Shown piece by piece: positions 1 through 5,499 of a stretch of DNA of 64,000 nucleotides. The position numbers were made by a program, and so were the translations under genes. The stretch's first letter is position 1, and every line of letters begins with the position of its first letter. The notes beneath the pieces are model-generated. The model saw only the letters and a list, made by a program, of their open reading frames with translations, had not been told where the DNA came from and made no database searches. Source of the DNA: Prevotella sp. E13-17 (lineage in GTDB: Bacteria > Bacteroidota > Bacteroidia > Bacteroidales > Bacteroidaceae). Location: assembly GCF_022024035.1 (NCBI RefSeq), contig NZ_CP091787.1, forward strand, positions 62,001-126,000. The letters are read 5' to 3'.

Positions 1-1
1 G

Positions 2-1351
2 GCTATGCCCAATGCTACTTATGCCGGTACGGCTCGCGCCTACAAGGACTTGAAGTATAATAAGTTGTTCACACGTGCCCTCGGATGGAACGGCGGCGAC
101 GGTGTGCTTACCGTGGGGCTGCCCAATGGCGATGTGCTGTGGACCTTCAACGACAGTTTTTATGGCGTTGTCAACGATCGTCTGCGTGCGCGTGGCAGTT
201 GCAGCTTCCCGCGCAACAGCATCATGGTGCAGAAGTGTCGCGACGGCGTGCTGGGCGAGACGCCTCAGGACCTGGTGTGGCTGGCCGACTATGTCAACTG
301 GACCGATGCTAGCGCTGACCGCTATTTCCATGCCCGTACACACCTGCGCCACCCCCAAGGCGAGAAGACCGATGCCGAGATTGCAGCCGGCGACATCGAC
401 CAGACGAAGGTCTATTGGTCGGGCGATGGCACGGTCTATAACGGAAAGCTGCAGATGATATGGGTGGGCGTGGAGTCGGCCGAACTGCTCAACCTCGACG
501 GTTCGCTGGCCACCTATAGCCTGGATGGCAACGAGCCCGAGGGTTACTATCTGCCCACCATTCCCGACTACCTGCCTCACGAGGGCGACTACCTCTATCG
601 CGAGAGTCACACACCCAACAAGTTTGTGGGTCCTTGCGCCTATGGTTCCACCCTGTGGGAGGACGAAGATGGTCACTGCTATCTCTATGCCGTAGAAAAT
701 ATGGGCACGGTGGTGGCACGTTCGCAGACCCGCGACCTCTATAGTCCTTGGCAATACTATATCAAGGATGCCAACGGACAGTGGAACTGGCAGGACACCT
801 ATCCTACTGAGGAGGAGCGCCGTCGGTCCAACATCATGGCATCCAGCAGCTATGCCATCATGCTGCCATGGGTGTTCAAGCAGGGCGACTGGTATTTCAT
901 GACGTCGCAGGCACCTATCTTCTCACCCGATGTCTATATCTATCGTTCCAGAACGCCTTACGGTCCTTTCGACGAGCGTAAGCTGCTGTTCCGCTTGCCC
1001 GACCATCTTGACAAGCTTGGGTCGCAAGCCTATCACTGGCTCTACATGGTGAACCTGCATCCAGCCCTCTCGCGCCAAGGCGAGCTGGTGTTCTCGACCA
1101 ATAGCGACCCCGATGATTTCTGGATGAACTTCAACGCCAGAGGTTCGGCCGACTACTATCGTCCGTTCTTCTATCGCGTGTTCGACTGGCAGAAGGTCTA
1201 TAGCGACCTGCCCACGTCAACATCGGTCGTTGCGCCTGTCGTCACAGACAGGGTTCACGACAACTCTTATTACAATCTGCAAGGGCAGCGCATCGATCAT
1301 CCTCGTCGCGGACTCTATATTAAAAACGGTAAAAAGGTCTTCATCAAGTGA
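2..1351 (+). CDS. Secreted DUF5005-like protein (5' end outside window)
   Basis: The reading frame is open to the left edge and the visible N-terminus has no signal peptide, so the true start lies upstream. The sequence is rich in Trp, Tyr and Asp with repeated blade-like strands (WNGGDG, LWTFNDS, VGPCAYGSTLWED, YRSRTPYGPFDE), which suggests a beta-propeller like those of GH43/GH32-type proteins. It most resembles the Bacteroidota DUF5005 family. The last 26 residues form the tail YYNLQGQRI...GLYIKNGKKV, which recurs on other secreted proteins here and resembles the end of a type IX secretion sorting domain. A carbohydrate-active role is inferred, not shown. The stop codon lies inside the terminator stem that follows. 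Confidence 0.6.
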   Translation, partial: AMPNATYAGTARAYKDLKYNKLFTRALGWNGGDGVLTVGLPNGDVLWTFNDSFYGVVNDRLRARGSCSFPRNSIMVQKCRDGVLGETPQDLVWLADYVNWTDASADRYFHARTHLRHPQGEKTDAEIAAGDIDQTKVYWSGDGTVYNGKLQMIWVGVESAELLNLDGSLATYSLDGNEPEGYYLPTIPDYLPHEGDYLYRESHTPNKFVGPCAYGSTLWEDEDGHCYLYAVENMGTVVARSQTRDLYSPWQYYIKDANGQWNWQDTYPTEEERRRSNIMASSSYAIMLPWVFKQGDWYFMTSQAPIFSPDVYIYRSRTPYGPFDERKLLFRLPDHLDKLGSQAYHWLYMVNLHPALSRQGELVFSTNSDPDDFWMNFNARGSADYYRPFFYRVFDWQKVYSDLPTSTSVVAPVVTDRVHDNSYYNLQGQRIDHPRRGLYIKNGKKVFIK

Positions 1352-1362
1352 AGACCTTTTTT
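1331..1362 (+). terminator. Intrinsic terminator overlapping the stop codon
   Basis: A perfect 13-bp stem (arms 1331-1343 and 1349-1361) with a 5-nt loop ends in a T run. The arms contain AGGTCTTCA and TGAAGACCT. The TGA stop at 1349-1351 is the first part of the right arm, so the hairpin encodes the last residues of the protein. Confidence 0.85.
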
Positions 1363-1641
1363 CGTATGTTCTATGCAGAAGCTTCGTTAATAATCGTATG
1401 ATTGCTGTTTTTTATAAATCAGATATCTTTTTAAGAAATAATGTATACCTTTGCAATTGAACAAAGACCATCAGACATTAATTTAAATGTGTTTTTAATA
1501 AAAAAAAACAAGAAGTACATTGGGATTATAGGAATCCAGGAGTACCTTTAAATAAAATATGCAAATCCTTCTTAGACATGGTCGATAAGTTAGAGCCTTT
1601 ATGGAATACATAATCATCATGGAGCCTGATTTCGTATCGTT

Positions 1642-1674
1642 TGGCGGCGCTATTCACACCGAATAGTGCCGCTA
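1642..1674. repeat. Hairpin with a competing alternative stem
   Basis: Arms GCGGCGCTATTC (1644-1655) and GAATAGTGCCGC (1661-1672) pair over 12 positions with one G-T wobble. The right arm can instead pair with the following CTATTC through GAATAG(TGCCG)CTATTC, and is followed by CTTTT. The rest of the 1363-1775 gap is AT-rich with no convincing gene. A TACCTTTG box at 1446-1453 could be a promoter -7 element, but no -33 box is visible. Confidence 0.45.
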
Positions 1675-1775
1675 TTCTTTTGGTTTGGCGCTGCTATTGA
1701 CTCGCAAGAGTCAGGATGTTCGGATGAATCAGTATAATAATAACTATTAATTTTTGCACGGAAATCAAAGAATTA

Positions 1776-1807
1776 TTTGGTATTCTGTGCAAGATTTTGT
1801 AGATTTG
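1776..1807 (+). promoter_or_regulatory. Bacteroidota-type promoter
   Basis: TTTG at 1776-1779, a 20-nt spacer and TAGATTTG at 1800-1807 match TTTG-N19-21-TAnnTTTG. It would start transcription near 1812, just ahead of the DUF4160 remnant and the DUF2442 gene. Confidence 0.6.
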
Positions 1808-1817
1808 TAGCGAATAG

Positions 1818-1922
1818 TATCCAAAACATAAGTTGAATGAAATAAAGAAAATAGTAGAAAAATATGCAGACAGATTTAAGGAACAATTCAAGCAGCACAT
1901 CGGCAAGCGTATTGATGATTAA
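1818..1922 (+). pseudogene. C-terminal remnant of a DUF4160-like gene
   Basis: An open frame of 34 codons follows an in-frame stop at 1815 and has no ATG. It encodes a Lys/Glu-rich helix (YPKHKLNEIKK...GKRIDD) resembling the end of DUF4160 proteins, which are often encoded just upstream of DUF2442 as a toxin-antitoxin-like pair. Its stop (1920-1922) overlaps the best DUF2442 start (1915) by 8 nt, as expected for an original coupled pair. The N-terminal part is gone. The identification rests on one short segment and on context. A short leader peptide starting at TTG 1833 is the alternative. Confidence 0.3.
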
Positions 1923-2154
1923 TGCGCAAGGCATTATGCTTTCTGTGCTTGGTAATGATTATTTCCTATCCTATAATCGTATACCTTGGATGAAAGATGC
2001 CCCAATCCGTAGCGTGCTGAATGTGCAGATGTCTGGTTCGGAAGCTATAGAATGGCCTGACCTTGACGTAGATCTTGAAATAGATAGTTTGCGTCATCCG
2101 GAGCGCTATCCGCTCGTTATCAAAAGAAATCCACTAGACTTTGTAAAAGTGTAA
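1915..2154 (+). CDS. DUF2442 family protein
   Basis: This is a small cytoplasmic protein of 79 residues from ATG 1915. A start at 1864 would add 17 Ser/Thr/Asn-rich residues that do not look like the family and would cover the upstream remnant. The family hallmarks are visible: an N-terminal beta-hairpin (IMLSVLGNDYFLSYNRIPW), a central RSVLNVQM strand and the C-terminal GSEAIEWPDLDVDLEIDSL, close to the family's IxWPxLDxDLxxxxL. DUF2442 proteins commonly accompany DUF4160 and have been suggested to act as antitoxins. Since the partner is decayed here, this may be an orphan. The family call is fairly safe and the function is inferred. Confidence 0.6.
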   Translation: MINAQGIMLSVLGNDYFLSYNRIPWMKDAPIRSVLNVQMSGSEAIEWPDLDVDLEIDSLRHPERYPLVIKRNPLDFVKV

Positions 2155-2178
2155 TGAGAAAAAGAAGTGTAATTATTA

Positions 2179-2871
2179 TCAATATCTCTTTGCAGATCCC
2201 AAAGCTTTGTCAATGACTAAGAAAAATGAATAAGGATCATCTTTTAGTTTATCCTTATGGATGGTTCTGATATAATTCTTGATGATAGAGTAGTTATCGA
2301 ACTCATCACAAAGTGTAGCTCTGCGTTTTTCGGTTAGTTTCTTCCCCTTTCTAAATAATGCCTTAGCATACTGCATATCGGGTGTCTTATATAAGTAGAC
2401 ATCCCCTAAGAACAAGTCCCATGCATCATAGATAGTGATATTCTTGCTCTGATAAAGCACATAACACATACTGGGATAACCGTATTCCATAGGAGTTTCG
2501 TTACCATAATAATAATGTACTGGAACAGCGTGGCTAACCAACACCTCATCTGGTTCAGTATCAAACCATATATACATACTGTCTATGTCTGTAGTTGCAT
2601 GTGTCCTGCTTTTGCTGAATAAACCATCCAGATTATTTAACACAACTGTTTCATCATAAACACATACGGTATTATGCCCATTCCTGATATATCCACTATC
2701 GGTAGTTCCATCTTTCAACCAAACCTTTGCATGCCAGAAGTTCTTTATTATTTTCTCCTTTTGTGCAAATGTACCAACAGGCATCATGACAGCGAGCACA
2801 AAGACTATCAACCTTAACTGTTTGAATTTTGCTTTTTTATATGCGTCTTCAAATACTTTTATTTGTTTCAT
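2179..2871 (-). CDS. Secreted protein of unknown function
   Basis: The product is 230 residues. A charged N-terminus of about 18 residues precedes a hydrophobic stretch (LIVFVLAVMMPVGTFAQ) that looks like a signal peptide cleaved after TFA-Q, so the mature protein would be periplasmic or exported. The mature part starts with a beta-rich segment (HAKVWLKDGTTDSGYI) and ends in a Lys-rich helical region (RKGKKLTEKRRATLCDEFDNY). I do not recognise the family. It is transcribed alone on the minus strand, away from the DUF2442 gene end-to-end, behind a possible promoter at 2897-2928. No catalytic motif can be assigned. Confidence 0.65.
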   Translation of the reverse strand: MKQIKVFEDAYKKAKFKQLRLIVFVLAVMMPVGTFAQKEKIIKNFWHAKVWLKDGTTDSGYIRNGHNTVCVYDETVVLNNLDGLFSKSRTHATTDIDSMYIWFDTEPDEVLVSHAVPVHYYYGNETPMEYGYPSMCYVLYQSKNITIYDAWDLFLGDVYLYKTPDMQYAKALFRKGKKLTEKRRATLCDEFDNYSIIKNYIRTIHKDKLKDDPYSFFLVIDKALGSAKRY

Positions 2872-2896
2872 CTATAATCCGAATTTGATTTGTGCG

Positions 2897-2928
2897 CAAA
2901 TGTACTAATATTATTTCGATAAGTAAAA
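2897..2928 (-). promoter_or_regulatory. Probable promoter of the secreted unknown gene
   Basis: On the minus strand TACATTTG (2904 to 2897) fits TAnnTTTG exactly. A TTTT at 2928-2925 lies 20 nt upstream in place of TTTG. The predicted start is about 20-25 nt ahead of the coding start. Confidence 0.5.
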
Positions 2929-2998
2929 TGTTTGCTTGGAAAAATAGAAAAAAAAGAGTAGTATAATCGTTCTCGTAATTCTGGTTCCTAAAATAGCA

Positions 2999-3024
2999 AT
3001 AGCCTACCGACAATGATAGGCTAT
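2999..3024. repeat. Hairpin upstream of the RAYT remnant
   Basis: Arms ATAGCCTA and TAGGCTAT pair around a 10-nt loop, with two more G-C pairs outside one mismatch. It sits near a decayed REP-associated transposase, so a REP-like palindrome is possible. There is no T run. Confidence 0.4.
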
Positions 3025-3050
3025 CGCAAATCCAGTTAGTAGATCATCGG

Positions 3051-3061
3051 GACAGGTCTTT
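3051..3061 (+). repeat. Left inverted repeat around the RAYT remnant
   Basis: GACAGGTCTTT occurs here and as its exact reverse complement at 3400-3410. The two copies bracket the transposase remnant at 3123-3372. The 10-mer CGGGACAGGT around this copy recurs at 4383-4392. Confidence 0.5.
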
Positions 3062-3122
3062 GATTTTTTATAATAAACGCCTCTTCTCTCCGTTATGTAG
3101 GAAATATTAAAGATAAATCACC

Positions 3123-3372
3123 ATGCCGAGGAAAGAACGAAAGCATAGCGAAACGGGTATCTATCATGTAATGATACGTGGTATAAATCGTCAAGATATC
3201 TTTGACGAAGATGCTGATTATTGGACTTTGATAAGAACGCTGTCCTCAATTCAGAGAAGTGAAGTACGAAATTATCCGTTATATTATGCAAGAAATCCGC
3301 ATTGGTCCTCGACAAATGTCACGCGTTAGCGGACTGACATACTCTGTTATATATAAGTTGACAAAACAATAA
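3123..3372 (+). pseudogene. RAYT (IS200/REP-associated) transposase, internally deleted
   Basis: The first 47 codons (MPRKERKHSETGIYHVMIRG...) match the N-terminus of REP-associated tyrosine transposases, including the YHVMIRG strand. Near 3259 the frame shifts by one base. In the new frame the sequence continues as KYEIIRYIMQEIRIGPRQM and then SRVSGLTYSVIYKLTKQ to a stop at 3370-3372, which is the helix-turn-helix tail of Bacteroidota RAYTs. The catalytic core between (the HUH motif region and the Tyr) is missing; a complete protein would be much longer. This is a dead gene. Inverted repeats 3051-3061 and 3400-3410 flank it. Confidence 0.7.
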
Positions 3373-3399
3373 ATATATGGAAATAAATTTGAAAAAATT

Positions 3400-3410
3400 A
3401 AAGACCTGTC
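3400..3410 (-). repeat. Right inverted repeat around the RAYT remnant
   Basis: AAAGACCTGTC is the exact reverse complement of 3051-3061 and lies 28 nt after the transposase remnant's stop. Confidence 0.5.
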
Positions 3411-3456
3411 TCTCAGATCTTTGATTCAAACATATGAAATGGTAAAAATGTTGGCG

Positions 3457-3912
3457 ATGAAAAAAAAACTTATAGTATATTTAATAATATTGCTAAACCT
3501 CTTATCTTGTGATGCTTCATACCCTCTTCTTGTTGAAGGCAGGTCAAAGTATAATTTATCAGAAGATTGTGGTGTTGTTGATATATATGGTACTTCAGCT
3601 TTAAGCGATTGGGTTGAAATGGATATAGACGGGAACTTCGTGGTTTTTCCAGATTCTTTAAGGTTGTCACATTCTTATAGTTCTGATTCGGACTTAAAAA
3701 TGTATTTTTATCTTAATGACAATCTGATAGACAAGAATCATTCCTTTTCTGTTTGCGGTAGGGAACAGTTGAAAATTAGAATCTCTGCCAAGATGCCTTT
3801 GCATTGGGGTAATGTGGGAGTAATAAAACTTTTCCCGTCCAATTTTATCCTGTGTGGTGATAAGCCTGTCATTTCAGATACGATAAGTATTGTTCGCAAG
3901 TCAAGAAGATAA
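3457..3912 (+). CDS. Small lipoprotein of unknown function
   Basis: The start ATG 3457 is chosen because it gives a lipoprotein signal: MKKK, a hydrophobic core (LIVYLIILLNL) and the lipobox LLSC. An upstream TTG/ATG would only add a stretch that spoils the signal. The mature part is about 133 residues, predicted to be beta-rich and Ig-like (SDWVEMDIDGNFVVFPDS, FYLNDNL, LKIRISAKMPLHWGNVGVIKL). I do not recognise the family. It ends 2 nt before the next lipoprotein gene, so the two are probably one transcription unit of envelope proteins. Codon use is AT-richer than in the PUL genes, consistent with an accessory origin. Confidence 0.6.
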   Translation: MKKKLIVYLIILLNLLSCDASYPLLVEGRSKYNLSEDCGVVDIYGTSALSDWVEMDIDGNFVVFPDSLRLSHSYSSDSDLKMYFYLNDNLIDKNHSFSVCGREQLKIRISAKMPLHWGNVGVIKLFPSNFILCGDKPVISDTISIVRKSRR

Positions 3913-3914
3913 TT

Positions 3915-4394
3915 ATGAAAAGAACAAAGAAAATAGTAGGACTATCATTGTTTGTATTAATGATTTTAAGTACATCAGTCTCTTGTGTTATGGATAGAGT
4001 ATCATTATTCTATATAAAGAACTGCACAAAAGACTCATTGCTAATAAACTTGTCCAAGTCAGACACTCTTGAAGATTGGGATTTTTGGGGTATGCAAGAT
4101 GCATATGTTATGCCACGAAGCGATACTAGGGGAAAAGATGGTGCATTTACGAGAGCTATTATTGGCAGTTTAGCACCACCAGACTTCATGATATCTGTTG
4201 ATCCATATATATGTCAACAGTATGATACATGCTACATTTATACTATTAAGTGGAGTGTTGCCAAGAACTATCCTATGGATGTAATTCGCAAGAAGAAGCT
4301 CTATGACAGACGGATTGTAACCAAAAAGGACTTTCATGATCACTTATTGGAGTATAGATATGCGTGCCCTACTAGTGTGTCACGGGACAGGTGA
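3915..4394 (+). CDS. Lipoprotein of unknown function, C-terminus possibly altered
   Basis: A signal sequence with lipobox SVSC (MKRTKK, then VGLSLFVLMILSTSVSC) directs the product to the envelope as a lipoprotein of 159 residues. The mature part (SLFYIKNCTKDSLLINLSKSD, YVMPRSDTR, CYIYTIKW) resembles small Bacteroidota lipoproteins with an 'IxNxTxDSLxI' strand near the N-terminus; none has a known function that I can name. The last codons (TSVSRDR) are encoded by a REP-like segment (4374-4400), which suggests that the original C-terminus was overwritten by an insertion. It shares a transcription unit with the preceding lipoprotein. Confidence 0.6.
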   Translation: MKRTKKIVGLSLFVLMILSTSVSCVMDRVSLFYIKNCTKDSLLINLSKSDTLEDWDFWGMQDAYVMPRSDTRGKDGAFTRAIIGSLAPPDFMISVDPYICQQYDTCYIYTIKWSVAKNYPMDVIRKKKLYDRRIVTKKDFHDHLLEYRYACPTSVSRDR

Positions 4395-4400
4395 CAAAAT
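4374..4400. repeat. REP-like palindromic segment
   Basis: The segment contains GTCAC-CGGGACAG-GTGAC-like symmetry: GTGTCACGGGACAGGTGAC. Its core CGGGACAGGT also lies beside the RAYT remnant (3048-3057). It overlaps the end of the preceding gene. Confidence 0.35.
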
Positions 4401-4401
4401 G

Positions 4402-4436
4402 AACCCCGAAAGTATTTTATATCACTTTCGGGGTTT
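4402..4436. terminator. Bidirectional terminator
   Basis: Perfect 12-bp stem AACCCCGAAAGT / ACTTTCGGGGTT with a 10-nt AT-rich loop, placed between two converging genes. T-rich tracts lie on both sides. Confidence 0.8.
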
Positions 4437-4445
4437 AATTTATAT

Positions 4446-4742
4446 TTACTCACCGTAAACGCGAGTGGTGTGCTTGATGAACAAGCCGCCCAGAACCATC
4501 TGGTCAACATACTCCACCTGAGACACTTTCTTGATGCCACCATTCTCGGCAGCCTTCTGAATGTTGTTCTGCTTGCCCTTCGAGCTCCAAAGGCCAAGGA
4601 TGTAAGAAGACTGTGCTTCACCAACTTTCTGTCCAATCGGAGCCTTCTCAGTCAGAGCTGCACCACTGTTGATTGTTGCGCAACTGCCCAATGTGAGCGC
4701 TGCGAAAGCTGCACAAGCAGCAAGAGTCATCATTTTTTTCAT
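4446..4742 (-). CDS. TRL-like family lipoprotein
   Basis: The product is a 98-residue lipoprotein. It starts with MKKMMTLAACAAFAALTLGSC, whose lipobox LGSC predicts lipidation and envelope anchoring. The mature part (TINSGAALTEKAPIGQKVGEAQ, SYILGLWSSKGKQNNIQKAAENGGIKKVSQVEYVDQMVLGGLFIKHTTRVYGE) matches the TRL-like family pattern: a G-rich 'gxk.G.a....lg....gd..i..Aa..ggI.ki..vd.....~lgi...~t..v.G' scaffold. The family's biochemical role is unknown. It has its own promoter (4814-4845) and a strong terminator. Confidence 0.7.
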   Translation of the reverse strand: MKKMMTLAACAAFAALTLGSCATINSGAALTEKAPIGQKVGEAQSSYILGLWSSKGKQNNIQKAAENGGIKKVSQVEYVDQMVLGGLFIKHTTRVYGE

Positions 4743-4813
4743 ATGCTTTGTAGTTAATAAGTTAATAAAATAGGTATTAAGTTAGAGCTAACTTTTTGTT
4801 ATAATTACGATTG

Positions 4814-4845
4814 CAAAGATAATAAAAGTTATACATATAACGAAA
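4814..4845 (-). promoter_or_regulatory. Promoter of the TRL-like gene
   Basis: On the minus strand TATCTTTG (4821 to 4814) is a perfect -7 element, with TTTC 20 nt upstream (4845 to 4842). The leader would be about 65 nt. Confidence 0.6.
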
Positions 4846-4868
4846 CAAATACACAATTCTTTTTTCCA

Positions 4869-5165
4869 AATAGCATTGCTTTTTTGTCCAGAAAGTTATG
4901 CTTTTACATCCTAAAAGCATAACTTTCGCCCCTCAATAGTATAGCTTTTGCTTCCCATCCAGCCCCTGGATGAGATGTTCCTAGCCCCTAGAAGGACCAC
5001 TTCTAGCCCATAGAAGCAGCCCATCCAGAGGCTAGAAGTGACCATTCTAGGGGCTAGAACAGAAACAATTGTTTTGATTCTAGACTTTAAAAGTGGCGTT
5101 TTTAGACTTTAGAACTAGTGCTTTTAGACTTTAAAATGAACGTTTCTAGAGTCTAGAAATGACCC
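4869..5165. repeat. 22-nt-phased array of 15-nt palindromes (array 1)
   Basis: Thirteen units lie at exactly 22-nt intervals, each a 15-nt near-palindrome plus a 7-nt linker of unrelated sequence. Unit starts and cores fall in three classes. Class A (4869, 4891, 4913, 4935): AATAGCATTGCTTTT type. Class B (4957, 4979, 5001, 5023, 5045): ATCCAGCCCCTGGAT or TTCTAGGGGCTAGAA type. Class C (5078, 5100, 5122, 5144): TTTTAGACTTTAAAA type. Between B and C lies a half-length insert of 11 nt (5067-5077). No ORF is likely. A colinear inverted copy is at 61272-61547. Linker length is kept while linker sequence is not. Confidence 0.85.
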
Positions 5166-5262
5166 ACAACCCCCTCCCGACCTCCCCACAACCCCCTCCC
5201 AACCTCCCCAATGGGGAGGGGAAGAGACCCACTCCCGACCCCTCCCTGAATGGAGGGGAGTA
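5166..5262. repeat. C-rich tract with hairpins beside array 1
   Basis: The segment repeats CCCCCTCCC and CCTCCCC motifs and holds two hairpins: CTCCCCAATGGGGAG (5206-5220) and CCCCTCC(CTGAAT)GGAGGGG (5239-5258). A similar G/C-rich element adjoins array 2 on the same (class C) side. Confidence 0.6.
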
Positions 5263-5267
5263 AATAG

Positions 5268-5470
5268 AAAAGTATGTTCGTAAAAAAAAGTATGTTCGTA
5301 TGTTCTTTCAGTCGCTTCGCTTTCTTGCCTTGCAAGCGTCACCCTTCGGGATGCCGAGCGGTGAAAGCGGCAGAGCCGAGCGATTATGTCTTTTTAAAAA
5401 AAGTATGTTCGTATGTTATTATGTCTTTAAAAAAGGTTATTATGTCTTTCTCCTCTGTTAGTATGTCTGA
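5268..5470. repeat. Non-coding strip with short TATGTTCGTA/TATGTCTTT repeats
   Basis: TATGTTCGTA occurs at 5273, 5291 and 5404; TATGTCTTT occurs at 5385, 5420 and 5441. Between them is a GC-rich inverted repeat (TCGCTTCGCTTTC near 5312 against GAAAGCGG...GAGCGA near 5363-5384). I see no gene in it. Confidence 0.5.
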
Positions 5471-5487
5471 TTTTCGAAAATTCTGTG

Positions 5488-5495
5488 TATCTTTG
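5488..5495 (+). promoter_or_regulatory. Promoter -7 element, near-leaderless start
   Basis: TATCTTTG fits TAnnTTTG and ends only 4 nt before the ATG at 5500. Transcription would begin at or next to the start codon. No clear -33 box is visible. Confidence 0.55.
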
Positions 5496-5499
5496 CGGC

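Noticed and set aside
1694..1906. Minus-strand ORF of 70 codons
   Set aside because: AT-rich, Leu/Ile-rich by composition, and it runs across the promoter and DUF4160 remnant on the other strand.
4340..4757. Two small ORFs overlapping the TRL-like gene
   Set aside because: The frame with signal peptide and lipobox (4446-4742, minus) is the real one; the others share its DNA.
4869..5165. CRISPR array
   Set aside because: The period is regular, but cores vary in sequence, are palindromic and only 15 nt long, linkers are 7 nt, and no cas genes are near.
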